Of a stretch of DNA of 64,000 nucleotides, positions 9,931 to 19,369 are shown in pieces. Under the pieces are notes generated by a model, which did not search any database, was not told the origin of the DNA, and was given only the letters and a program-made list of their open reading frames with translations. This DNA comes from Picocystis sp. L7 (taxonomy: Eukaryota > Chlorophyta > Picocystophyceae > Picocystales > Picocystaceae): contig QXJR01000003.1 in assembly GCA_020975725.1 (NCBI GenBank), positions 1,360,988-1,424,987 on the forward strand, given 5' to 3'. The translations under genes were made by a program, and so were the position numbers. Every line of letters starts with the position of its first letter. The first letter of the stretch is position 1.

Positions 9931-12069
9931 ATGGAAGTTGCAAATTCGCCTTGCCCTTCGCGAGAAAGGTCATTTGAATCGCTTCACGATGAGGAGGGAC
10001 ATGATCCCCTCCATGAGGAATGGGTTGAGTCTTCACAATGCTCCATGCAAGGGGCATTGGGATGCACATCCTTGTCTCAAAGCGAGAAAGATTGGGTGTC
10101 CAAGGAATTGTTGCAACACCAAAGTGATGCGATTGGGAAGTGGATAGTGAAGAAGCCGAAGAGTCTCAAGCACAAATTGCCTCGTCGTGACAAAGATGAG
10201 AACCTTCTCTTGAAAAAATGGTGTTGCAATGCCACTAAGGAGTGCCATTGCAAAGCGGAGCTAAAGTTAATACGCAACGACTTAGGTCAACTTGTTTTGC
10301 TGACAAAGGGATCCCATGTTCATGATGAGGTTCCTCATAGAAGGACTTCGTCCGGGCTTCCACACAAATTGAAGGTGACATTGCTTAGTTTTGTGGACAG
10401 CGACATTGTGGTACCAAAAATTATGCGCCAATTAGAGCTTAATGGATATGACTTGGAAGGTATCACAAAGAAGCAAATTAAAAACTTTTTATCCTATCAA
10501 AGGAAAGGCCGCACCCCTTCCAATACCGTAGGAGGTTTTGAAAGGTTCGTTGAAGAAAATCTTTGGAGGGAGAGCAAGAGCTACAGCAAAGATGAATGTT
10601 TCATCGTTGACTACAATTTGGCACATGAAATGGGCGAGCAAGACTTTCTCAAATCATTGATGATGAGCTTCTCAACTCCTCAAATGGTAGATTGGGCAAA
10701 GAAGTCCATTGCTACGGGGATGGCTAGACAGATGACAATCGATGCGACATTTAGGATTTTCACGAATGACATGCTGATCTTGTTAGCAAGCGGAATCACG
10801 GATGGAGCAGGACATTGGTTTCCTATCATTTACAGCATTGTACCAACCGAGAGCATGGAAAGTACAACCTTTCACTTACAATCATTCTGGATGCTAATGG
10901 GTGATTCTGCAGAGGGCTTCTTCGATGATATCTACGTCCTCAAGGATGCCGGTGCAGGGCTTCATGCAGGTGTGCAAAACTTCTTTAACTTAAGAGGATA
11001 TACTTGGCATCAACAAGATTGCTACGCACATCTCTCTCGGGTGGACGGCAATCTTCAACAAGCCTTCAAGCGATACCACATTCCACCATGTACTGGCACA
11101 TTGATTGGTAGCTATGTCAAGCGTATTTCATACGCCACAAGCAAAGAGGTGAAGGAAATCTTGCTAGAAAAGTTTGAGCATGAATTTTCCAAGCACGAAA
11201 AGTTCATAAGTTGGTGGAGGTCGACGTATGGTGGCCCTTTTCAGTATTGGGGCCGTTGTGATGCACCACCTGGATACCCCGTAAGCAATCAAGGACATGA
11301 GAGCAATAATAATACCTTTAAGAGGGTTCATATGCCAAGTAGGTCTACTCAAAGGAGGATGGACATCCACAAGGCATTGCTACCTCTTACACATGCAATT
11401 TCCTCACTTGTGCGTGAGAAGATGCGAGAGTATGAGTTTCATCCGCATGGTGCATCACTCGCGTCTGTCAAGCTCTGGGAAAAAGTCAACCAATTCATGA
11501 TGTGCAGTGATTGGACACTCCGCCAAATAGTAGGTGAATTTACCCTATTTCCATCAAAGGCAATACTAGACGATGCATTGTTAATCGCCAGAGAAAGAGC
11601 CATCGATTCTATGAAGAATTTAATGGTTCACTCAAGTATGGCCACAGAAGAAATGATGGAGGAAGTCGATTTACAACTACAGAATGTACTACGTGAGGAA
11701 TCTACAGCCTTGTTTGAAAAAGGTCTACTTCCCCTCCAACACGAGTGCATGGAAAGCTTTTTCAGCCGCACATCCAAGTGGGTTGTGCTTGGGAAGAATT
11801 GCACTTGCCACAACTTCCAAGACAAGGGCATCTGCAAACATTCCCTAGCTATTAAAGTCGAGTGCAACGACTTGAAGGTACCGGACCATGCAAAGGTCCT
11901 ACAATACAGCAAATTTGAACAGTCGAAGCTTCATCATCAGCGTGAACGTACAAAGAAGCAAAAAGCGAGGGAGGCTAGCAATGCTTTACGCTTGAAGCGC
12001 TTGAAAGCTGGCGTGGACGGCTTGGTTCCCTCGAAAGATTCCCCTGGAGAAGAAACTCTTGCTGAATAG
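9931..12069 (+). CDS. MULE transposase (FLYWCH/FAR1-like zinc region, DDE core, SWIM zinc finger)
   Basis: A 712-residue intact transposase. An N-terminal WCC...CHCKAELK...HVHDEVPH zinc-binding-like segment (about 95-135) resembles the FLYWCH/WRKY-GCM1-type DNA-binding region of MULEs. The catalytic core follows: D271 in TIDATFRIF, D339 in LKDAGAGLH and E457 in GHESNNNTFK. The MULE-typical C-x2-H motif (CYAHLSRVD) lies between the second Asp and the Glu. The C-terminus has a SWIM finger (C624-T-C626 ... C635-K-H637) and a basic tail. The ATG lies 54 bp inside the left repeat. The stop codon and about the last 16 codons lie inside the right inverted repeat, so the repeat sequence supplies the protein's C-terminus. 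Codon use is markedly more AT-rich than in host genes. It is probably an autonomous element. Confidence 0.95.
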   Translation: MEVANSPCPSRERSFESLHDEEGHDPLHEEWVESSQCSMQGALGCTSLSQSEKDWVSKELLQHQSDAIGKWIVKKPKSLKHKLPRRDKDENLLLKKWCCNATKECHCKAELKLIRNDLGQLVLLTKGSHVHDEVPHRRTSSGLPHKLKVTLLSFVDSDIVVPKIMRQLELNGYDLEGITKKQIKNFLSYQRKGRTPSNTVGGFERFVEENLWRESKSYSKDECFIVDYNLAHEMGEQDFLKSLMMSFSTPQMVDWAKKSIATGMARQMTIDATFRIFTNDMLILLASGITDGAGHWFPIIYSIVPTESMESTTFHLQSFWMLMGDSAEGFFDDIYVLKDAGAGLHAGVQNFFNLRGYTWHQQDCYAHLSRVDGNLQQAFKRYHIPPCTGTLIGSYVKRISYATSKEVKEILLEKFEHEFSKHEKFISWWRSTYGGPFQYWGRCDAPPGYPVSNQGHESNNNTFKRVHMPSRSTQRRMDIHKALLPLTHAISSLVREKMREYEFHPHGASLASVKLWEKVNQFMMCSDWTLRQIVGEFTLFPSKAILDDALLIARERAIDSMKNLMVHSSMATEEMMEEVDLQLQNVLREESTALFEKGLLPLQHECMESFFSRTSKWVVLGKNCTCHNFQDKGICKHSLAIKVECNDLKVPDHAKVLQYSKFEQSKLHHQRERTKKQKAREASNALRLKRLKAGVDGLVPSKDSPGEETLAE

Positions 12070-12717
12070 ACGTAGGACGAGTCGGACGGCTGCATCTTCT
12101 TTCTTTTCCTCCCACCTTCGTTTCCACGTCGCCTCGGTTGGCGACACTTGCTCACGCGACCCACTGCAGCCCCGCCCTGTCGCACCTGCGCCACGTCGTT
12201 CCCGCCACCTGGAGGGTCCATTTGAACCCCCACCCCACCCCAAGGCATGCCTGTGCAGGACGATTCCGTGGCCGAGCCTTGGAATCGTGCTGCGGAGGCA
12301 CGCTCGTCTTCGCACGTGTCTTCCTCCCACCTCCTCTGCTGCCACCCTTCTCCTTCTTTTACTGCATCTCCACCTTTCCTTGTCTTCAAAACTCCGTCTT
12401 CCTTCCATCGTCGTCGCGTCCAGCCGCTTCTCGCACGCCACGTCGTCGCATCCGAAGGATCGGTCGTCGTTTTCTGCACGATCGATCTGGGTGACCTACA
12501 CCTATCGTTGGGGGTGGTCGTCGATTCGATCGGTCGAAGTTTTCCGATCGATTGGGAAGCACAGTAAGGAAGGGTCCCCTTTCCACCCGGGTCGAACCGG
12601 TCTCTTCGTAAACAATGGGTTAAGTCGATCGCATGGGGTGCATCTGTTCGAAAGTGCATCTGGAGGGGGGGGGCCCAAAATTCAGCCCCTGGGGGGGACC
12701 ATTTTTCAGTCGCAACC
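12021..12717 (-). repeat. Right terminal inverted repeat of the MULE (697 bp)
   Basis: Reverse complement of 9180-9877, differing by one base in a G/C homopolymer in the comparison made by eye. It overlaps the end of the transposase gene by 49 bp. Confidence 0.93.
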
Positions 12718-12728
12718 GGGGAGGGGAC
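12718..12728. repeat. Right target-site duplication of the MULE element
   Basis: GGGGAGGGGAC, identical to 9169-9179, directly after the CAGTCGCAACC terminus. Confidence 0.85.
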
Positions 12729-12809
12729 GAGGCAGTGGGATGGCAACGTTCAGATCGTGTTGTGGGACACACGCGTCCATCCGCATCCGCGCCATCGCGT
12801 CTCGCCAAC

Positions 12810-14216
12810 ATGCTGGTCCACGTGAGGTGGGGGAAAGAAGACATGCAGGTGGAACTGGATCCCGAACAACCTCCATCCACGTTCAAAGACCTCCTCTTTC
12901 AAAGGTGCGGGGTGCAACCACAACGACAGAAGCTGCTCGTCAAAGGGAAGACCGTGCAAGACGAAGACGATTGGAGCAGGTTCCACGTGCGTGATGGGTC
13001 CAAAATCATGCTCATGGGAACCGTGGATCAAGTGCCAGAAGAACCGACCGAAAAACAGGTCTTCCTCGAAGACTTGCCCGAAGAAGAAAGAGATCCAAAC
13101 GTCGTGGCCAAAAAATACACCGTAGGACTGGAAAACCTGGGAAACACGTGCTACATGAACTCCACCGTGCAATGCCTCTTCTCCGTGCCCGAACTAAAAG
13201 AAGCACTGCGGGAGTTCCAAGCGCAACAAGAAGACGGCACAACGCCCACCGGCGCCAAAAAACTCACCAGTGCGACCAAAACCTTGTTCGAAGATCTCAC
13301 CAACAGCTTGAAACCAGTGTCCCCCTTTCATTTCCTCATGGTGCTGAGGCAGAAGTACCCGCAGTTCGCCCAACAAGGACAAGGTGGAACCTACATGCAA
13401 CAAGACGCCGAAGAATGCTGGAGCCAGCTCGTCTTCAGCCTCAGAGAAAGCTTCGAAGGTGGCGGGAAGAACCGCATGGAAGATCTCTTTGGAATCGGTA
13501 CGCGGACCTACCTCACCTGCGAAGAGAGCGGAGAAACCATGCAGCAGGAATCCATGAACTACACCCTCAAGTGCAACATCTCCGGACAGACGAATCACTT
13601 GCACGAAGGCATCGAACTCGCCCTGCAGGAGGACAGAGAGAGCAACTCCGCAAAGCTGGAACGACTGGCACTCTTCAAAGGTTCAGCAAAAATCACCAAA
13701 CTGCCCCCCTATCTCACCGTGCAAATGGTGCGTTTCTTTTACAAGGTGGACGTGCAGCAGAAAGCAAAGATCCTACGCAGGGTCTCGTTTCCGATCCTGC
13801 TGGACCTCTACAGCTTCTGTGACACAGGGCTCCAGGAAGATCTAAAGGCGCCCAGGCAAAGGAAGAAAGAAAAAGACGATGAAGCAAGCGGGGTCGGTGT
13901 AAAGGAGAAACAAGATGTGCCAACCGAGGCCAAAGAGGGCGACGACACTGTGATCGAGGATGTACAGCCCGCCTCCTCCAGTGCTCCACCCAAGCAGCAC
14001 ACAGGCTTCTACGAATTGCAAGCAGTTTTGACACACAAAGGTAGGAGCGCAGATTCTGGGCATTACGTGAGTTGGGTGAGACAAGCGGACGGCTCTTGGA
14101 TCGAGTACGATGATGATGTTCCTATCCCAGTAAAGGAAGAAGACATTCTTCGTCTCTCCGGTGGTGGGGATTGGCACATGGCCTATCTGCTTCTCTACAA
14201 ATCGGTCATGGCATAA
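12810..14216 (+). CDS. UBP6: Proteasome-associated deubiquitinase USP14/UBP6
   Basis: A 468-residue cysteine protease that trims ubiquitin from substrates docked on the 26S proteasome. An N-terminal ubiquitin-like domain (about 1-75, starting MLVHVRWGKEDMQVEL) mediates proteasome binding in this family. The USP catalytic domain follows: Cys box GLENLGNTCYMNSTVQCL with C114, a QQDAEECW motif, and His box SADSGHYVSWVR with H418. A lysine-rich, charged insert lies at about 350-390. The protein ends in the normal catalytic-domain terminus (WHMAYLLLYKS). The start is the ATG at the UBL domain; the frame is open upstream into the transposon repeat but lacks family sequence. The gene is intronless as read. 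Only 92 bp separate its ATG from the MULE, so its promoter may have been displaced or replaced by transposon sequence (inference). Confidence 0.96.
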   Translation: MLVHVRWGKEDMQVELDPEQPPSTFKDLLFQRCGVQPQRQKLLVKGKTVQDEDDWSRFHVRDGSKIMLMGTVDQVPEEPTEKQVFLEDLPEEERDPNVVAKKYTVGLENLGNTCYMNSTVQCLFSVPELKEALREFQAQQEDGTTPTGAKKLTSATKTLFEDLTNSLKPVSPFHFLMVLRQKYPQFAQQGQGGTYMQQDAEECWSQLVFSLRESFEGGGKNRMEDLFGIGTRTYLTCEESGETMQQESMNYTLKCNISGQTNHLHEGIELALQEDRESNSAKLERLALFKGSAKITKLPPYLTVQMVRFFYKVDVQQKAKILRRVSFPILLDLYSFCDTGLQEDLKAPRQRKKEKDDEASGVGVKEKQDVPTEAKEGDDTVIEDVQPASSSAPPKQHTGFYELQAVLTHKGRSADSGHYVSWVRQADGSWIEYDDDVPIPVKEEDILRLSGGGDWHMAYLLLYKSVMA

Positions 14217-16228
14217 TTATGTACTGCCCACGGCCGTCTTTCACACCTGAATTGGGGCTGGTTTTCAGTCGGACCAGGATTGGCTGGGCAATAAAACACT
14301 CATTGTGCCCCTAGACTGTGTGTGCAGCGCTCTTCTCTCTTCCACCTAGTAGGCACAAGATGGTCGTCCGTAGACAAATGAAATCCATGGTAGCATCCAC
14401 CTCTTGTGTTGGACCATTGCCGCGTGCTCGCGCTTTTAATGATGCAAGTCGGGCCCGAACCCGCCTGCTCTTTGAATCTGAGTTTGCCAACGACGCGATG
14501 TGCTCCGACGGGTGACCTTCTCCAGGCGGGCGCCTTTGAAATGGAGCTCTTTCCCCTCTAGCATGGCCACTCTTTGTCTACACTGGCTGTGCACCATGGG
14601 GACTCTCCCTTCTTACCTTTGTTGGGTGGAAAATGAGACCATGGCGAGCCAACTATCCATTGCAATGTTGGCCAATGCTTCCAAGAGTAGACGTGTTTGT
14701 CTCACCTGTCCACTTGACTGGTGTGTCCCCAACGAAGGCAAATTCAATTGTCTTCCTCCAACTCACTGGCCTCGCATCCGCCAATTTATCTTGAGTGCTT
14801 TCTCTTTTGGCAGTTTGCCCAACTTCGTGATGCACCTACTTGTGCAACGTTCGCCATTCCTTGAGAAGTCTTGCGCCCAAATTCGAAGCTTACCAAGTGT
14901 GAAGATACATGAGTGTGTGTTGCAATCCTTGCATTAGCTAGGGGCTCATCTTGACTAGCAACGAAATCGTCCGAGTCAACACGACCCTTATCCCTCTGTT
15001 GCCGGTACATCGCATGGCTATGTGTCTCATCCGTTTGTCTCTATGACGAGTTTGCGTAAGCCTCTCCATCGATGACGGGAGATACGTAGCGCTACGTATA
15101 GAATTCCGCGAAAAACGTCGATGGAGCAAGGGCCATGCTTTCAGTGCCTAGTCCTCTTGTTGTCACATGCACGATCACGCAAATTCCAATGCACTGCGCG
15201 TTCCCAAGCGAGAAACAAAGAAATAGCAATGCACATGCCTATGCCTCGCTCCATTCATTGTGCTTCGTGCATTCGAAGATGCTTATCATGTGGGAAACGC
15301 AAATAAGTGAAACGAAATTTCATGTTACATGAAGCAAACTGTCTCATCGACTTTCTGTGTCGATGAAACTAAATCAACATTTCCTAGCGAAGAAACAAAG
15401 GACCAAACCAGGAGAGGTTCCATTCTAGGGCGGTAGAAGCGCAACGGGGAATATCAAGTATGGACCATTCCCTAGTGCATGCTGGACAAGTTGCTCTTGG
15501 AGCAATCGTAAGGTCTCAAGAACTAGGGTTTTCCTCGTTCTAATCCTTTTAATGGCTACCCGGCTTTTGTACGGACATTCGAGCATCTTGACCGCCATCA
15601 AGGCTTGCCATGCGTCATGCGAATATTTTGCTTCACCGCGTTTTGGAGAGGCTAGAGGGATTGTTGTTTGCGTCTTGCTACTTGCATTTGCATCCTCCAA
15701 CGGTGCTATTGCTAGAACGGCCCATCGAGCCGTAATTCATGATATGTGGCGCACGAGACGGCCACATACATCTGCACCACCGGCTTTCTTGCGTGCTTTT
15801 CTCTTTCAACGGAGCGGATGTTGCAAGGGGGGTGGGGGGCGCTTCATATTTGTGCATATTCTTTGCGATTCGCTGCACGCAAGCGTGCCCTATGCAAGTA
15901 GTCTCGCAAGGTCGTTTGTAGACCAACGCACTCCATCGTCTATGCCACCGTAAACGTACTAACGCGTAGCGTTCGAAAGAAATCAAGGACCGGCCAATCC
16001 CTTTCATTGTACGCGTTTCTTTCCGTTTTGATGGGTTCGTGTCGGGCGCGTCCTCGTCCCCGCATCACACGCGTGCTGTTTCGTCGGCCATCCCGGCGAC
16101 CGCGACCGGAGAGCTTGCAACTTTTTTACTTTGATCGCAACACAGATGCCTATGCACTTGTTCCCTTCCGTTCGTCGTTTCCCTTTCCGGAACGGACTTG
16201 GGGACACGCAAGGGGAAGCCTTCGACGC
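14217..16228. other. About 2 kb intergenic, no gene recognised
   Basis: After the USP14 stop the sequence becomes more AT-rich and holds only short open frames without recognisable motifs or consistent coding character. It includes the upstream region of the aroB gene. It could contain a decayed transposon or non-coding RNA, but nothing in it supports either. Confidence 0.4.
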
Positions 16229-16561
16229 ATGGGGGACGAAGGCGTTCCTCCCTCGCACGCACGCGTGCACACACACACGCGCGTCTCTCTTTCGTATTCG
16301 CTCGGACGCGCGGGGTTCCGCCTTCCCTCCCCGACACCCGCACGCGCCCGTTGTCTCTCTCTCCGTCTGTCTTTCTCTTGGCCCGTCCTTTCCTCGACAC
16401 CTGCACGCACACGCGTCTGGGTGGTGCATCCTTGGCCAGCACGTCCTGCCATCTGCCCCTTTCGTGTGTTTCCACGTGTGTCCGGCGTGGTTGGGTTTCC
16501 GTCCGTGTGGTCCATCGACCTGGTGGGACGAGTGGGTGGAGGTCGCAGTGTCTCGACCTGG

Positions 16562-17684
16562 ATGGCGATGGCGATGGCGACGCCTCGGGTTCGCGAACAC
16601 GTGCAGGTGTCTTTGGGAAGGCGCAGCTATCCGATCCTGGTGGGACGCGGATTGCTGCGGGACGGAGAGGTTGTGCAGGAGCACATGCGCGGGAGGAAGG
16701 CGCTGCTGGTGTCGGACGATTCGCGTGGCGCCGCTGCACGCCGAAAAGGTGCGCTTGGCCATGGCGGAACGGGACGTGAAGCTCCACGAGGTGGTCCTGC
16801 CGGCAGGAGAGCGGCACAAGACCATGGATTCGCTGTGTGCCGTGCTCGACGCGGCCGTGGAGGCGCGCCTGGATCGCACGTCCACCGTGATGGCCTTGGG
16901 AGGCGGCGTGGTCGGCGACGTCGCCGGATTCGCCGCGTCCTGCTACGCGCGCGGCGTGGGATTCGTGCAGATGCCCACGACCGTGATGGCCATGGTGGAC
17001 TCGTCGGTGGGCGGGAAAACCGCCGTCAACCATCCCAAAGCCAAGAACATGATCGGCGCCTTCTACCAGCCGCAGCTCGTGCTCGCCGACCTCGACGCGC
17101 TCGACACGCTGCCGGAGCGCGAACGCAACTCCGGACTCGCAGAAGTGGTCAAGTACGGCCTCATCGGCGATCCAGAGCTGTTCGCGTGGTTGGAAGCGCA
17201 CGCCGAAGACCTGGTGGATGGAAAGGACACCGCCACGGCGTATGCAGTGAAGCGCTCCTGCGAGAACAAAGCCATGGTGGTGGCACAAGACGAACAGGAG
17301 TCGGGGATACGAGCCACGCTCAACCTGGGACACACCTTCGGACACGCCATCGAAGCAGGCATGGGATACGGGGAATGGCTGCACGGAGAAGCGGTGGCAG
17401 CAGGGATGGTCATGGCCGCCCACATGTCCAAGGAAATGGGATGGATCGATGGAAGCGTACTGGATCGGACGGTCCAACTGCTGGAAAGGTGCAAGCTGCC
17501 CGTCCGGCCCCCGCCAGGAATGACCGTGAAGACCTTCCAAGATCTCATGGCCATCGACAAGAAAGTCGCCGACGGGAAGCTACGCCTGGTGCTCCTCCGA
17601 GGCGAACTGGGCCAGTGCGTGGTGACCGGCGACTTCGATCCCGACGCGCTCCGAAGGACGTTGGAACACTTTTGCGACGCATGA
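16562..17684 (+). CDS. aroB: 3-dehydroquinate synthase (AroB) with an apparent one-base frameshift
   Basis: Dehydroquinate synthase makes 3-dehydroquinate from DAHP in the shikimate pathway, normally in plastids of green algae. The N-terminal part (MAMAMATPRV..., VQVSLGRRSYPILVGRGLL, RKALLVSDDS) is read from 16562. At about 16724 the frame changes by one base and the rest continues uninterrupted: VAPLHAEKVRLAM, ERHKTMDSL, MALGGGVVGDVAGF, MPTTVMAMVDSSVGGKTAVN, LAEVVKYGLI and LNLGHTFGHAIEAG, to the stop at 17684. Joining SDDS to VAPLH without the extra C aligns with AroB without a gap. A 40-nt GT-AG excision would also restore the frame but would delete conserved residues. The cause may be a sequence error, a new mutation or frameshifting. 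The frame is open upstream to an ATG at 16229, which would add a basic presequence, so the true start is uncertain. Convergent with the MPP gene. Confidence 0.9.
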
Positions 17685-17857
17685 AGGGTGAGAAACCTTC
17701 GATGGAACGGATGCCAGGACCACCGCACACCTCCTTGGACGGCGTGACCTCTGCAATTACAACTTTTCACGTGCCCCCAGCATCCGTCCTCCCTTGGATC
17801 CCATCAGTACTTCCCTCCCCACCCCCAAGTGCAAGCGCACACACTCCTAGAAGCGAT

Positions 17858-19369
17858 CTAGAAGCGAGCCTTGATCGCATCAAAGTGGGGCACCCCAGAG
17901 ATGTCCCCGCAGCACGCGACCGTGGGAGGCTTCTTGAACATGGCGAGCGCGGCCTTCTGAATGTCCGCGGCCGTGACCTTCTGGACAGCCTCCACGAATT
18001 CCGAGGGGGCTTTCCTGTGGCCGTAGGTCAGGATCTGTCGTCCGATGTCCTCCGCCACCACCACCTTGGATTCCAAGTTCATGTGCACGCTGGAAATGAG
18101 GGCCAGCTTGGCCCGCTCCAGCTGCGTGTCGGTGATCGCTCCCTTCTTGGTCAGTGCCAACATCTCGTCACATATGGCACCCACGGCCTGATCGGCCTTG
18201 TACGACTCGGCGGAGATGTTGATGCCCACCAGCCCCGTGTCGTTGAAGAGCGAGGTGAAGAACGTGCAGTTTTGCATCCAGGCGTACTTGTTGAGGATCC
18301 TCGTGTACAGCCTGGAATACATGCCCTTGCCGGGTCCGCCCGCGCTGAAGGAACCACCGCCACCCATCAGCATCTGCAGCAGGGTGGCCACCACGGACGA
18401 CTTGAAATCGCGCCATCCTCCGGGAGCCTCGAATCCCAGCACCATGTGCACCATGTTCCCCCCGGTGCGCCTGCGGTAATCTCCGCCGACGTATTGGGTG
18501 GGCAGTGCGGCGGGTCCTGGGGAAGACGACCGTCCGGACAGGATCGGTTCAGCGACGGACAGGAGCGCGCCTTGGGAGACCCCGGAGGCCGCCAGCACCA
18601 TGCGCGGTCCGGTGTAGAGTTCGTTGACGTATTCCATGCAATCTTCCGTGGACAGGTTCTGCACGGCATCCTTGATGGCCACCAGCGGCATGCCCAGTCC
18701 ACCCGTGTATCCGGTTTGATGGAGCGCTTCCATGAGGAAGCTTTGGTGATTTTTCTCGGCCTCCTCGACCTCTTCTTTGATGCGTTCCACCTGTTCCTTG
18801 ATTTCCCAGGGTTGGAACTTCGGGTTGACGACGGCGTCGACGAGCACTTCTGCCATTTCCGGCAGGTTGTGCCTGGGTCCATCGATGGTGTAGGCCATTT
18901 GTTCCCTGGAGGCGTTGGCCAGCAGGTTGGCTCCCATGGCTTCCACTTCCCTCACCAGTCGGAAGTGCGTCCTGTTGGTGGTGGTACGGAACGCCATGCG
19001 TTCCAGGAGGTGCGACATGCCGCTGTTGGCTCCGCTTTCGTACACGCTCCCTGCGTCCACGTACAGTCCGAGCGTGGCTGCCGGTCCCTGCACCGTTCGC
19101 GTGGGTTGTTTTTCACGCGTGTCAGTCCTCTTCCCTCTCCCGCATCGCGTCTTTCGGCGCATCTTCCCTCCTTCCATCCTCACCTGCGTGTCTTCGGAGG
19201 CCACGCGCGTTCCGTTTTCCAGCACGTCCACGTGGGTTTTCGGCGGTTCGTTGGGCGCTTCCACCGCGTCCGTTCGGGTGTTTGGCACGGCGAGGGGTTC
19301 CCTCAGGGACACCGCCAGCGTGTTGGTCCATCTCCTGGCCAGCCTCGTGGCCGTGGCGGACGCGGCCAT
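17858..19369 (-). CDS. Mitochondrial processing peptidase alpha subunit, one intron
   Basis: Alpha-MPP pairs with beta-MPP to cleave presequences in the mitochondrial matrix (or, in plants, on complex III). The first exon (19369-19184) encodes an Ala/Arg-rich presequence and THVDVLENGTRVASEDTQ. The second (19087-17858) begins GPAATLGLYVDAGS. The 96-nt intron (19183-19088) has GTGAGG and TGCAG ends. Being a multiple of three without stops, it can be read through and would add a lysine-rich 32-residue insert foreign to the family. The spliced protein is 471 residues. The metal site reads HLLER rather than HxxEH, and the substrate-binding glycine-rich loop (MGGGGSFSAGGPGKGMYSR) is present; together these mark the alpha, non-catalytic subunit. 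A TTTCGAAAGG motif lies about 107 bp upstream. Confidence 0.93.
   Translation of the reverse strand: MAASATATRLARRWTNTLAVSLREPLAVPNTRTDAVEAPNEPPKTHVDVLENGTRVASEDTQVRMEGGKMRRKTRCGRGKRTDTREKQPTRTVQGPAATLGLYVDAGSVYESGANSGMSHLLERMAFRTTTNRTHFRLVREVEAMGANLLANASREQMAYTIDGPRHNLPEMAEVLVDAVVNPKFQPWEIKEQVERIKEEVEEAEKNHQSFLMEALHQTGYTGGLGMPLVAIKDAVQNLSTEDCMEYVNELYTGPRMVLAASGVSQGALLSVAEPILSGRSSSPGPAALPTQYVGGDYRRRTGGNMVHMVLGFEAPGGWRDFKSSVVATLLQMLMGGGGSFSAGGPGKGMYSRLYTRILNKYAWMQNCTFFTSLFNDTGLVGINISAESYKADQAVGAICDEMLALTKKGAITDTQLERAKLALISSVHMNLESKVVVAEDIGRQILTYGHRKAPSEFVEAVQKVTAADIQKAALAMFKKPPTVACCGDISGVPHFDAIKARF

Larger units (their letters stand above)
9180..12717 (+). mobile_element. Mutator-like (MULE) DNA transposon, apparently complete and recent
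   Basis: The 3,538-bp element is bounded by long terminal inverted repeats beginning GGTTGCGACTGAAAAATGG, with the exact reverse complement at the right end. An 11-bp direct target duplication flanks it. The single internal gene is an intact MULE-type transposase. The repeats appear almost identical; the one difference found is a 10-C versus 9-G homopolymer (9228-9237 versus 12665-12673), which suggests recent insertion. The internal coding part is visibly more AT-rich than the neighbouring genes. The element sits between a purine satellite and the USP14 gene, whose ATG lies 92 bp beyond its right end. Confidence 0.95.

Noticed and set aside
16007-16561. Long N-terminal extension of aroB from upstream frames
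   Set aside because: No conserved sequence; kept only as a possible presequence from the ATG at 16229. The family part begins after 16562.
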